Assembly: GCA_963784895.1 (NCBI GenBank)
Contig: CAWATM010000004.1
Location: 47,992 to 111,991, forward strand
Direction: 5' to 3'
Source: Gaiellasilicea sp963784895
Lineage (GTDB): Bacteria > Actinomycetota > Thermoleophilia > Gaiellales > Gaiellaceae
DNA length: 64,000 nucleotides
Positions 51,859 through 60,974 of this stretch are shown piece after piece. A program made the translations under genes and the position numbers. The notes under the pieces are model-generated. The model ran no database searches. It was not told the DNA's origin and saw nothing but the letters and a program-made list of their open reading frames with translations. Each line of letters starts with the position of its first letter. The stretch's first letter is position 1.

Positions 51859-53253
51859 TCAGCGCACGCAGCCGGTCACGGAAGCGGCCGCCAGGATCGC
51901 GGCGGCGGAGCGCTCGACGTCGTCCTCGGTCGTTCGCCAGCTCGAGACCGAGATCCGCATCGCGGCCCTGCCCTGCCAGACCGTCCCCGAGAGCCAGCAC
52001 GTGCCGTCAGCCTGGACCGCTGCGATCGTCGCCCGCGTGGCCTCGTCGTCGTCGCCGAAGCGGACGAGCACCTGGTTGAGGACGACGTCGTTCAGGATCT
52101 CGACCCCGGGTTCTGGGCCGAGTAGCTCCGCAAACCGTGCCGCGTGGTCGCAGCAGCGCTCGACCATCGCCGCGATCCCTTCCCGACCGAGCGCCTTGAT
52201 CGCCGCGTAGATCGGGAACCCGCGGGCGCGGCGGGAGAACTCCGGCGTCCAGTCGAGCTGGTCGCGCGCGGCGTCCGGATCGGCGTGCTCGAGGTAGCTG
52301 GCGCTGACGGACATTGCGGCTCGGTGCGCAGCCGGATGCGCGCAGAAGGCGATCCCGGAGTCGTAGGGAACATTCAGCAGCTTGTGGCCGTCGATCGCCC
52401 ACGAGTCGGCGCGCTCGACGCCCACGGTGAGATGGCGGAACCGCGGCGAGGTGCTCGCCCACATGCCGAAGGCGCCGTCGACGTGCAGCCAGGCGCCTGA
52501 GCCCGCGACCGCGTCGGCGATCGCGTCCAGAGGATCGAAGCAGCCCGAATTGACGTCGCCGGCCTGGGCGCAGACAATCGTCGGCCCCGACTCCGCGCCG
52601 AGCGCGGCCCGGAGCGCATCGGGTCGAAGCCTCCCCTGCTCGTCGGTCGCGAGCGGCTCGATCTGGCGGCCACCGATGCCGAGGTACCGGAGCGCCCGGT
52701 CGATCGTCACGTGGCGGTATTGACCGACGAGCACCCGAATTGGCGGCGCGGCGTGCAGCCCGTCGTTCAGGAGATCCCAGCCGGCCTGATCGAGTACGTG
52801 CTGGCGTGCCGCTGCGAGCGCGGTCACGTGCCCCATCTGCGAGCCGGTGACGAACCCGGCCGAGACGCCCTCAGGCAGCCCCAGCAGCTCACGCAGCCAC
52901 TCGAGCGCGACCTCCTCGACGACGGCTGCGCTCGGCCCGATCACGTACAGACCGGCGTTCTGATCCCAGGTGGAAGTGAGCCAGTCGGCCGCGAGCGCCA
53001 CGGGCAGCGCGCCACCGATGACGAAGCCGAAGTACCTCCCGCCCGGGATCGCGGTCACTCCCGGCTCGGCCGCGGCGATCAGATCGGCGATCACCTGACC
53101 GTCCTCGGCACCCTGCTCGGGAAGCGGGCCGCCGAGTGCGGCTCGCAACTCCTCGACTGTCGCGCTCGATCCGACGGGACGCTCGTCGAGCGACGCGAGG
53201 TACTGCGCGGCATAGTCGGCCGTCAAGCCGAGCAGATCCTTCACGGGGTCCAT
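51859..53253 (-). CDS. PLP-dependent group II decarboxylase
   Basis: A 464-residue pyridoxal-phosphate enzyme of the aromatic-amino-acid / glutamate decarboxylase group. The Schiff-base lysine is in SWAIDGHKLLNVPYD (about residue 295), the phosphate-binding His/Asp in HVDGAFGMW, and SGFVTGSQMGHVTAL-like residues (FVTGSQMGHV) contact the cofactor. ATG 53253 has TTGGAG upstream and overlaps the Nudix stop by 13 bases. Substrate not determined; the amino-terminal layout favours aromatic L-amino acids. Confidence 0.88.
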   Translation of the reverse strand: MDPVKDLLGLTADYAAQYLASLDERPVGSSATVEELRAALGGPLPEQGAEDGQVIADLIAAAEPGVTAIPGGRYFGFVIGGALPVALAADWLTSTWDQNAGLYVIGPSAAVVEEVALEWLRELLGLPEGVSAGFVTGSQMGHVTALAAARQHVLDQAGWDLLNDGLHAAPPIRVLVGQYRHVTIDRALRYLGIGGRQIEPLATDEQGRLRPDALRAALGAESGPTIVCAQAGDVNSGCFDPLDAIADAVAGSGAWLHVDGAFGMWASTSPRFRHLTVGVERADSWAIDGHKLLNVPYDSGIAFCAHPAAHRAAMSVSASYLEHADPDAARDQLDWTPEFSRRARGFPIYAAIKALGREGIAAMVERCCDHAARFAELLGPEPGVEILNDVVLNQVLVRFGDDDEATRATIAAVQADGTCWLSGTVWQGRAAMRISVSSWRTTEDDVERSAAAILAAASVTGCVR

Positions 53254-53696
53254 AGAGCTCCAAGATAGACCGCCGAATCTCCCGATTGCCAGCGTTGCAG
53301 AAAGCGCTGGATCGGCGGGTGCAGGACGGCGCCGTCGAGCTCGTCGAGCGCGAACAGCGCGTGGCCACGGACGGCCTCGTCGGTGGAGCTGACGTCCTCC
53401 AGCGATCCCTCGACGCGCCCGGCGAAGATGATGTGGACGACGTGCTTCGTCGTCAGCGTCCGGCCGGGCGCGATCGAGTCGACGATCGCAATCGGGCCTT
53501 CGAGCGGCGGCGCCTCGATCCCGACCTCCTCCTGGATCTCCCGCCGGAGCGCGTCCACCAGCGTCTCGCCGGAGTGGACTCCACCTCCCGGCAGGAGCCA
53601 GACGTGGCGCCCGCGCTTGTCGTGGCGGCACAGCAGGATCCCGTCGCCCCAGCGCAGGAGCGCAGAGACGCGGATCCGAGGCTCCGCTCCGATCAC
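53241..53696 (-). CDS. Nudix hydrolase
   Basis: A 151-residue Nudix protein. The box GX5EX7REUXEEXGU is complete (GVHSGETLVDALRREIQEEVGI spans about residues 39-60), and substrate-side residues WLLPGGG precede it. Start is GTG 53696, with TACTCG 6 nt upstream. It is divergent from the MazG-like gene with only 22 bp between start codons; two NTP-cleaving housekeepers thus share one promoter region. Confidence 0.9.
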   Translation of the reverse strand: MIGAEPRIRVSALLRWGDGILLCRHDKRGRHVWLLPGGGVHSGETLVDALRREIQEEVGIEAPPLEGPIAIVDSIAPGRTLTTKHVVHIIFAGRVEGSLEDVSSTDEAVRGHALFALDELDGAVLHPPIQRFLQRWQSGDSAVYLGALWTP

Positions 53697-53702
53697 GGCC
53701 GA

Positions 53703-53712
53703 CGAGTAGGGT
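53703..53712. promoter_or_regulatory. Overlapping divergent leaderless -10 elements
   Basis: Within CGAGTAGGGT, TAGGGT (53707-53712) is 6 nt before GTG 53719 on the plus strand, and the complement of CGAGTA (53703-53708), TACTCG, is 6 nt before GTG 53696 on the minus strand. The two hexamers share two base pairs. Confidence 0.55.
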
Positions 53713-53718
53713 TGGAGA

Positions 53719-54048
53719 GTGCGCTTCTCGGAGTACCAGACCCGCTCACGCGCGACCGCCGTCTACCCGGACGCCGGCAACAACATCGTCTATCCAGCAC
53801 TCGGGCTCTGCGGCGAGGCAGGCGAGACGGCCGAGAAGGTCAAGAAGGCGATCCGAGATGACGGAGGGACCCTAACCGAGGAGCGGCGCGCGGCCATAGC
53901 GGCCGAGCTCGGCGACGTCCTCTGGTACGTCGCCCAGCTGGCGACCGAGGCCGGGCTCGACCTCGAGGAGCTGGCGGAGGCCAATCTCGAGAAGCTCGCG
54001 TCGCGGCAGCAGCGCAGCGTCCTTCAGGGCAGCGGCGACAACCGCTAG
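53719..54048 (+). CDS. MazG-like nucleotide pyrophosphohydrolase
   Basis: A 109-residue all-alpha NTP pyrophosphatase. The metal-binding pattern EAGETAEKVKKAI and later ELGDVLWYVA gives the ExxE...ExxD arrangement of the MazG fold. Start GTG 53719 set by the leaderless promoter. It likely cleans abnormal NTPs. Its stop shares CTAG with the stop of convergent hflX. Confidence 0.88.
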   Translation: MRFSEYQTRSRATAVYPDAGNNIVYPALGLCGEAGETAEKVKKAIRDDGGTLTEERRAAIAAELGDVLWYVAQLATEAGLDLEELAEANLEKLASRQQRSVLQGSGDNR

Positions 54049-55373
54049 CTGACGCCGCGCTCGGCCTCGTCGGCCGCGTCGGCGACGAGGTACGCGGCGA
54101 AGCGGCGCACCTCGCGCTGCGGCAGCCGCGCGCGGACGAGCACGCCGTGCTCCGAGTCCTCGCGCTCGTCGATCGGCGCGCCGAGCGCATAGAGCTCCGC
54201 AAGCTTCCCGCCCTCGTCGTACGGCAGCAGCAGCCGGACGTCTTCGAAGCGGTCGGCGAAGAGGCTCGCGATTCGCTCGCGCAGCTCGCCGAGGCCCTCG
54301 CCCGTCGCCGCCGAGATCTGCAGCGAGCCGGGGAAGCGGTTCGAGAGGCGGCGGCGTCCGAGCGGGTCGACGCGGTCGATCTTGTTCAGGACGAGCTCGA
54401 CCGGCACGTCGTCGGCGCCGATCTCGTGCAGGACGGCGTCGACGGCGCCGATCATCTCCTCGAGCCTGTCGTCGTCCTCGGAAGCGTCGACGACGTGGAG
54501 GACGAGATCGGCGACGAGCGTCTCCTCGAGCGTCGACGCGAAGCCCTCGACGAGTTGCGTGGGCAGACGGCGGATGAAGCCGACGGTGTCCGTGAGGAGG
54601 TAGCGCTTGCCCTCGTGCTCGAACGCGCGCGTGGTCGGATCGAGCGTCTCGAAGAGGCGGTTCTCGACACTGACCTCGGCGTCCGTGAGGGCGTTCAGAA
54701 GCGTCGACTTGCCGACGTTCGTGTAGCCGGCGAGCGCGACCGTGGGCGTGCCGCTGCCGGCGCGCTCCTTGCGCCGCGTCGCGCGATGCTTCCCGACCTC
54801 CTTCAAGCGCCGCCGCAGCAGCGAGATCTTGCGGCGGGCGATCCGGCGGTCGGTCTCGAGCTGCGACTCGCCGGGGCCGCGCGTGCCGACGCCGGCCCCG
54901 AGGGCGCCGGTGCCGCCGCCGAGGCGCTCGAGGTGCTGCCACATGCCGCGCATCCGCGGCAGGTTGTACTCGAGCTGCGCCAGCTCGACCTGGAGCTTTC
55001 CCTCGGCGCTCCTCGCGTGCTGGGCGAAGATGTCGAGGATCAGCTGCGTCCGGTCGACGACGCGGGCTGTCAGCGCGTTCTCCAGCGCCTTCTGCTGCGC
55101 CGGCTCGAGCTCGTCGTCGACGATCAGCACCTCGGCGTGCGCGTCCTCGTAGGCGTGCTTCAGCTCCTCGAGCTTGCCCTTGCCGACGTACGTGCGCGGA
55201 TCGGGGTTGGCGCGCCGCTGGACCAGCTCGGCGATCGGCTCGACGCCCGCCGTGCGGGCGAGCTCGCGCAACTCGCCGAGCTCCTCCTCGGAGTCGGCGG
55301 AGCGTGGCAGGACGGCGAGAACGAGCCCACGCTCGGGCTCGACGCCGGAGCTAGGGTTCTGGCGCGTCGTCAC
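54045..55373 (-). CDS. hflX: Ribosome-associated GTPase HflX
   Basis: A 442-residue GTPase that splits stalled 70S ribosomes. The N-terminal HflX domain includes ELVQRRANPDPRTYVGKGKL; the coiled region GGTGALGAGVGTRGPGESQL follows; the G domain has GYTNVGKST (G1), DTVGFIRRLP (G3) and NKID (G4). Start GTG 55373 (VTTRQNPSSG) is preferred over longer frames; CACAAT lies 7 nt upstream. Divergent from dapE with 28 bp between starts. Confidence 0.93.
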   Translation of the reverse strand: MTTRQNPSSGVEPERGLVLAVLPRSADSEEELGELRELARTAGVEPIAELVQRRANPDPRTYVGKGKLEELKHAYEDAHAEVLIVDDELEPAQQKALENALTARVVDRTQLILDIFAQHARSAEGKLQVELAQLEYNLPRMRGMWQHLERLGGGTGALGAGVGTRGPGESQLETDRRIARRKISLLRRRLKEVGKHRATRRKERAGSGTPTVALAGYTNVGKSTLLNALTDAEVSVENRLFETLDPTTRAFEHEGKRYLLTDTVGFIRRLPTQLVEGFASTLEETLVADLVLHVVDASEDDDRLEEMIGAVDAVLHEIGADDVPVELVLNKIDRVDPLGRRRLSNRFPGSLQISAATGEGLGELRERIASLFADRFEDVRLLLPYDEGGKLAELYALGAPIDEREDSEHGVLVRARLPQREVRRFAAYLVADAADEAERGVS

Positions 55374-55401
55374 TGCTGGGATTGTGCCACGCTTGCGCGC
55401 G

Positions 55402-56472
55402 ATGACCGATCTCGCGACCCGGCTGGCCGAGCGCACGCTCGAACTCGTGAACATCCCGTCGGAGAGCCGGCACGAGGCGGAGATCGCGGCGCACGTGCGC
55501 TCGCTGGTGCCGCCCTCGTTCGAGCCGGAATACGAGGCCGAGGACGCGTTCGTCTGGACCCGGCCGCGCCGGGAGGGGAAGCCGATCGTCGTCCTCGCGG
55601 GGCACTACGACACCGTCCCCGCTCAGGAGAACGTCCCCGGCCGGATCGAGAACGACGCTGTCGTCGGGCTGGGCGCGAGCGACATGAAGGGCGGCCTCGC
55701 GGTCATGCTCGAGCTGGCGCGCACGCTCGAAGGCACGGAAATGGACGTCGACCTCGCCCTGCTCGCGTTCGGGAAGGAAGAGCTGCCGGCCGAGTTCAGC
55801 CCGTTACCGCACCTGTTCGACAACTCCCAGGTCGTGCACGAGGCGGAGCTCGCGATCCTGCTCGAGCCGACCGACTGCACGATCCAGGCGGGCTGCCTCG
55901 GCAACCTGAACGCGCTGCTGACGTTCCACGGCGTCAGCGGCCACTCGGCGCGGCCGTGGGCGGCGGAGAACGCGATCGAGCGAGCGCTCGAGGGCCTGCG
56001 TCCCTACGCTGCGATCGAGCCGCGGCCGGTCGAAATCGGAGGCCTCACCTTCACCGAGGTCGCGAGCATCACACGGATCGAGGGCGGGATCGCGACGAAC
56101 GTGATCCCGGACCGCGTCCAGGCGAACGTCAACTTTCGCTACGCGCCGGACCGCTCCCCGGCAAGCGCGGAGGCGTACCTGCGCAGCCTGCTCCCGGAGG
56201 GCGCGACCTTCGAGCACGCGGGCGACTCCCCGCCGGCCCGCGTCGTCACCGATTCGCCGCTCGTCCAGCGCCTGCGCGCCGCCGGCGACCTCGATCTCGA
56301 GCCGAAGCAGGCGTGGACGAACGTGGCCGACTTCACCTCACGGGGGATCGACGCGATCAACTTCGGGCCTGGCGCGACGCGGTACGCGCACCGGCGCGAC
56401 GAGCAGGTCGAGGTCGCCGCGCTGGAGCGGGCGTTCACGTCTCTCCGGCGCTTCGTCACGGGTAGCGTCTAG
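55402..56472 (+). CDS. dapE: Succinyl-diaminopimelate desuccinylase
   Basis: A 356-residue M20 metallopeptidase-fold enzyme. Zinc ligands: His in GHYDTVP, Asp in GASDMKGG, Glu pair in KEELP, Glu/Asp in EPTD, and His in YAHRRDE near the end. The last step of the succinylase branch of lysine/meso-DAP synthesis, supported by dapC and dapD immediately downstream. ATG 55402 has no Shine-Dalgarno. Its last codons contain the -10 of dapC. Confidence 0.92.
   Translation: MTDLATRLAERTLELVNIPSESRHEAEIAAHVRSLVPPSFEPEYEAEDAFVWTRPRREGKPIVVLAGHYDTVPAQENVPGRIENDAVVGLGASDMKGGLAVMLELARTLEGTEMDVDLALLAFGKEELPAEFSPLPHLFDNSQVVHEAELAILLEPTDCTIQAGCLGNLNALLTFHGVSGHSARPWAAENAIERALEGLRPYAAIEPRPVEIGGLTFTEVASITRIEGGIATNVIPDRVQANVNFRYAPDRSPASAEAYLRSLLPEGATFEHAGDSPPARVVTDSPLVQRLRAAGDLDLEPKQAWTNVADFTSRGIDAINFGPGATRYAHRRDEQVEVAALERAFTSLRRFVTGSV
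56463..56468 (+). promoter_or_regulatory. Leaderless -10 element (TAGCGT) inside dapE
   Basis: TAGCGT overlaps the penultimate dapE codons and is exactly 6 nt before GTG 56475 of dapC, so dapC-dapD can be expressed apart from dapE. Confidence 0.55.
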
Positions 56473-56474
56473 CC

Positions 56475-57619
56475 GTGCCCGTCTCCCCGATCCTCGAACG
56501 GCAGACGACATACCCGTTCGTGCGGCTGAACGAGGCCGCACGGCGCGTGCGCGAACGCGGCGTCGAGGTGATCGACTTCGGGATGGGCGACCCGCGCGAG
56601 CCGACCGACCCCAGAATCCGGCAGGCGCTGGTCGACGGGCTTCGCGACCGGATGGGTTACCCGGCAGCAGTCGGCCTGCCCGAGCTGCGCGAGGCGATCG
56701 CCGGCTGGGCGGAGCGACGGTTCGCGACGAGGCTCGATCCGGAGACCGAGATCATCCCGACGCTCGGCAGCAAGGAGGCGATCTTCAGCTTCGCGCTCGC
56801 GGTCGTCGACGCGGACGGCACGCGGGATACGGTCGCCTACACGGATCCGGGCTACCCGGTCTACGAGCGGGGCGCCCTCTTCGCGCACGCGCGTCCGGTG
56901 GCGTTGCCCCTCCGCGAGGAGCACGGCTTCCTGCCCGACCTCGACGCGATCGACGACGAGACCTGGGCCCGGCTCGCCGTCTTCTGGCTCAACTATCCGA
57001 ACAACCCCACCGGTGCGACGGCGCCGCCCGCGTTCTACGAGCAGCTGGCGGCGCTGGCGCGCGAGCACGGCTTCGTGATCGCATCCGACGAGGCGTATAC
57101 CGAGCTCTGGTTCGACGAGCCGCCGGCGTCGGTGCTCCAGCTGGCCGACCGGACGAACGTCGTCGCCTTCAACACGCTCTCGAAACGGAGCTCGATGACC
57201 GGCTACCGGAGCGGCTTCGCGGCCGGCGACCCGGAGTTGATCGCGGCGCTGAAGGCGTTCCGGCCGACCATCGGGACCGCCCCGCAGGAGTTCGTCCAGC
57301 GCGCCTCCGTCGTCGCCTGGGGCGACGAGGAGCACGTCGCGGAGACGCGCGAGCGCTACGGCCGCAAGCGGGCGCTCCTCCTCGGCCTCTTCGAGCGCAA
57401 AGGAATCCGCGTCGCCGGCAGCGCGGCGACGATGTACCTCTGGGTGGCTGCGCCCGAGGGCGAGAGCTCCGAGGAGTTCGCCGAACGGCTGCTCGAGCAC
57501 GGCATCCTCGTCGCTCCCGGCTCCTATCTCGGCGCCGCCGGCGAAGGCTACTTCCGCGTCGCGCTCGTCCCCTCCGAGGACGAGTGTGCGCGCGCAGTCG
57601 AGATCCTGGAGCGTGCGCT

Positions 57620-57623
<4 letters not shown>
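56475..57623 (+). CDS. dapC: Succinyldiaminopimelate transaminase
   Basis: A 382-residue class I/II aminotransferase. YPNNPTGAT, DEAYTELWF and the Schiff-base lysine in FNTLSKRSSMTGYRSGF (about residue 233) are canonical. Its position between dapE and dapD fits N-succinyl-L,L-diaminopimelate transaminase. Two bases separate it from dapE; it overlaps dapD by four (GTGA). Confidence 0.92.
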
Positions 57624-58366
<743 letters not shown>

Positions 58367-58374
58367 CTGCACGC

Positions 58375-59130
58375 CTAGAGCCGCAGCTCGCCTGCGCAGA
58401 TCTCCTCTGCCGGGCCGACAAGCGTGATCCGCGCCTCGTCGTCGAGCTCGACCCGCAACTCGCCGCCGGGCATCTGTACGGTGACGGGGCTCTCGCACCA
58501 GCCGTTCGTGACCGCGGCGGCTGCGGCGGCGACCGCGCTCGAACCCGACGCGCTCGTCGCGCCGGCGCCTCGTTCCCAGACGAGAACGGTCAGCTCGTTG
58601 GGGCCGTCGACGCGCACGAGCTGGACGTTCGTCCGCTCCGGGAAGCGCTCGTGCCGCTCGATCAGCGGGCCCAGCCGGAGCAGATCCTCGCGTTCAGCAG
58701 TGCTGCGGACGACCGCGTGCGGATTCCCGACCGACACCGCGGTCAGCTCGATCCGCTCGCCGCCGACGGAGATCGTCTCCGTCTCCCCCACCTCGACGCC
58801 GCCGACGCCCATCGCGATCGTGCCGTCGTCGCGCAGCGCCGCGGGATACGTGCGGCCGGCGACGGCGATCGTCACCTGCGCGGACGCGGCGCGCGCGGAG
58901 AGCCAGGCGGCAGCAATGCGACTGCCGTTGCCCGAGAACTCGGCCAGGGAGCCGTCCGGGTTCCAGATCGCGATCTCGGCGCTTACGCCGTTCGCCGAGA
59001 CAACCTCGACGACGCCGTCCGAGCCGATCCCGTAGCGGACATCGCACAGCCGGCGCGCCAACTCGGCCTCGACCTCGGCCTCGACGACGAGGTAGCTGTT
59101 ACCAAGCGCGTGCCACTTCGAGAATCGCAT
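58375..59130 (-). CDS. dapF: Diaminopimelate epimerase homologue, both catalytic Cys replaced
   Basis: A 251-residue DapF-fold protein (two pseudo-symmetric domains), in the right place for the meso-DAP pathway. Catalysis needs two Cys, one in CGNG(x)R and one in ACGTGA. Here they read FSGNGSR (Ser66, TCG codon at 58933-58935) and SASGSSA (Ser195, TCG at 58546-58548). Other landmarks are intact: WNPDGS, VSVGNPHAVV, WERGAGAT. Either a Ser/Ser enzyme with different chemistry or a paralogue, with the true epimerase elsewhere. Its start overlaps miaA by 32 bases. Confidence 0.85.
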   Translation of the reverse strand: MRFSKWHALGNSYLVVEAEVEAELARRLCDVRYGIGSDGVVEVVSANGVSAEIAIWNPDGSLAEFSGNGSRIAAAWLSARAASAQVTIAVAGRTYPAALRDDGTIAMGVGGVEVGETETISVGGERIELTAVSVGNPHAVVRSTAEREDLLRLGPLIERHERFPERTNVQLVRVDGPNELTVLVWERGAGATSASGSSAVAAAAAAVTNGWCESPVTVQMPGGELRVELDDEARITLVGPAEEICAGELRL

Positions 59131-59986
59131 CCGCCACCTCCCCCGCCGGCCGTTCCGCGTCGATCATGACGATGCCCGGGATCCGGCGCATCCACTTGCG
59201 TTGATAGCCGGCGAGGCGAAGGGTGGCCCGTTCGAGCTCGGCGATCGCCGCCTCGCGCGGCAGCGCTCGCACGGCGTCGAACCCGAGCACCTGCGGCACG
59301 ACGTCACCGGCGGTGCGCACCTCCTCCACCACGCCCTGCTCGAACATCCCGCGTGTGCGGACGCCAATCCGTGCTGCGAGCGTCTCGCGGACGACGTCGA
59401 GCCCGATGACAAGCGTCGGCAGGCGGAGATCGGCCGTCCAGAGACGGGACTGCTCTGGCACGAGGGTCCCTCCTACCTCCCAGAGCTCGAGCGCACGCAC
59501 GACACGCTTGCGGTCGTTCGGATGCACCCGCGCAGCGGCGAGCGGGTCACGGCGCTCGAGGAGCCCGTGCGCCGTCGCCGCGCCGCGTCGGTCGTAGAAC
59601 CGCTCCCAACGCTCCCGCGCAGCCGGCGGCGCGTCCGACGGGAGCCGAACGTCGGTCAGCGCTGCCTGGAACCAGAGCCCCGAGCCTCCGACGACGACTG
59701 GCGTCCTTCCCGCTGCGGTGATCTCGTCGATCGCCGCGTGCGCGAGCTGCTGATACTCGCCGACCGTCCCCTGACGGTCGAGCGGCCAGATCCCGATGAG
59801 ACGGGCACCCGCGTCCTGGTTCGTCAGGATCGGCAGGCCGCGATAGACCTGCATCGAGTCGGCGGAGACGAGCTCGGCCGGGATCCGCGCGGCGATCGCC
59901 TCGGCGACCGCCGTCTTGCCCGACGCGGTCGGCCCGAAGATCCCGAGGACGCTAGGTCGGATCGCTTGCGAGCGTCTTCCAGCCAA
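59099..59986 (-). CDS. miaA: tRNA dimethylallyltransferase
   Basis: A 295-residue enzyme adding the isopentenyl group to A37 of UNN-reading tRNAs. FGPTASGKTAVAEA is the P-loop, SADSMQVYRGLPI the substrate loop, VVGGSGLWFQAAL the family motif; HPNDRKRVVRALEL and GYQRKWMRR follow. The TTG start at 59986 is not certain; it overlaps the end of the epimerase gene. Works in sequence with MiaB, encoded two genes upstream. Confidence 0.93.
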   Translation of the reverse strand: MAGRRSQAIRPSVLGIFGPTASGKTAVAEAIAARIPAELVSADSMQVYRGLPILTNQDAGARLIGIWPLDRQGTVGEYQQLAHAAIDEITAAGRTPVVVGGSGLWFQAALTDVRLPSDAPPAARERWERFYDRRGAATAHGLLERRDPLAAARVHPNDRKRVVRALELWEVGGTLVPEQSRLWTADLRLPTLVIGLDVVRETLAARIGVRTRGMFEQGVVEEVRTAGDVVPQVLGFDAVRALPREAAIAELERATLRLAGYQRKWMRRIPGIVMIDAERPAGEVADAILEVARAW

Positions 59987-60974
59987 CCGAGTCGCCCTCG
60001 TTGACGACCGGCTTGTCGTCCTCGGGATGGGCGGCGCGATGCTCCCGGAACCAGGCGACGGCGCGCGGGATGCCCTCGTCGAGCGGCACCTTCGGCTCCC
60101 AGCCGAGCAGGTCGCGCGCCTTGCGGATGTCGGCCACGTAGCGCGTCACCTCGCCGAGCAGGGACGGCGCGATCATCATCTTCGGCTCGACGTCGAGCTC
60201 GCCCGCGATCAGCTCGGCGGCGCGGACGAGCGTGTTCCCCTCGCCGAAGGCAAGATTGATCGTCTCGTTCGTGACGCGGCCGTCGACGAGCGCCTCGATC
60301 CCGCGCGCGATCCCCTCGACGCAGTCGTCGACGTAGGTGAAGTCGAGCACCTTGTCCGCGCCGCCGAAGACGGTGATCGGCTCGTCGCGCGACATCGAGT
60401 GGATGAAGAGCGGCAACACGCGGGACATCCGGTGCAGGTCGTTGTCGTAGCGCCCGTAGACGTTCGAGAAGCGGAAGGCGAGGTACGTGAGGCCGTAACA
60501 GCGAGCGTAGGCGTAGATGAACGCCTCGCTCGCGATCTTCGAGGCCGAGTACGGGCTCTCGGTGAAGGCGAAGTCGGCCGTGTCTTCGCCGTACCCCTCG
60601 AAACGGTGGACGTCGCCGTAGACCTCGCGCGTCGAGGAGAAGACGAGCGGCAGCCGGCGCTGCCGGCAGTATTCGAGCACGTTGAAGGTCATCATCGTGT
60701 TCTCGAGCGCGCGGTGCGGGTGCGCGACGAGCTGGTGCACCTTCGCGTGCGCGGCCAGATGAACGACGACGTCGGTCTCGGGGTAGGGGACGCCGCCGAT
60801 CCCGTCCGGGAAGGCCGGGTACTGGCCGGACAGGTCCTGGATCAGGTAGCGGAAGTCGTCCGTCCAGGTGTTGACGCGCTGGTCGACGCCGAAGACCTCG
60901 TGGCCGTCGGCGAGGAGGCGCAGCGCGAGGTTGGTGCCGATCTGGCCCGAGGAGCCGGTCAAGAGGACTTTCAC
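59952..60974 (-). CDS. NAD-dependent sugar epimerase/dehydratase (SDR)
   Basis: A 340-residue extended SDR: LLTGSSGQIGTNLALRLLAD (NAD site), HLAAHAKVH, catalytic Tyr/Lys in SPYSASKIASEAF, and NVYGRYDND. GTG 60974 overlaps the miaB stop by four bases. Likely acts on a nucleotide sugar (UDP-glucose 4-epimerase or similar), a surface-glycan step; why it lies between the two mia genes is not explained. Confidence 0.88.
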   Translation of the reverse strand: MKVLLTGSSGQIGTNLALRLLADGHEVFGVDQRVNTWTDDFRYLIQDLSGQYPAFPDGIGGVPYPETDVVVHLAAHAKVHQLVAHPHRALENTMMTFNVLEYCRQRRLPLVFSSTREVYGDVHRFEGYGEDTADFAFTESPYSASKIASEAFIYAYARCYGLTYLAFRFSNVYGRYDNDLHRMSRVLPLFIHSMSRDEPITVFGGADKVLDFTYVDDCVEGIARGIEALVDGRVTNETINLAFGEGNTLVRAAELIAGELDVEPKMMIAPSLLGEVTRYVADIRKARDLLGWEPKVPLDEGIPRAVAWFREHRAAHPEDDKPVVNEGDSVGWKTLASDPT

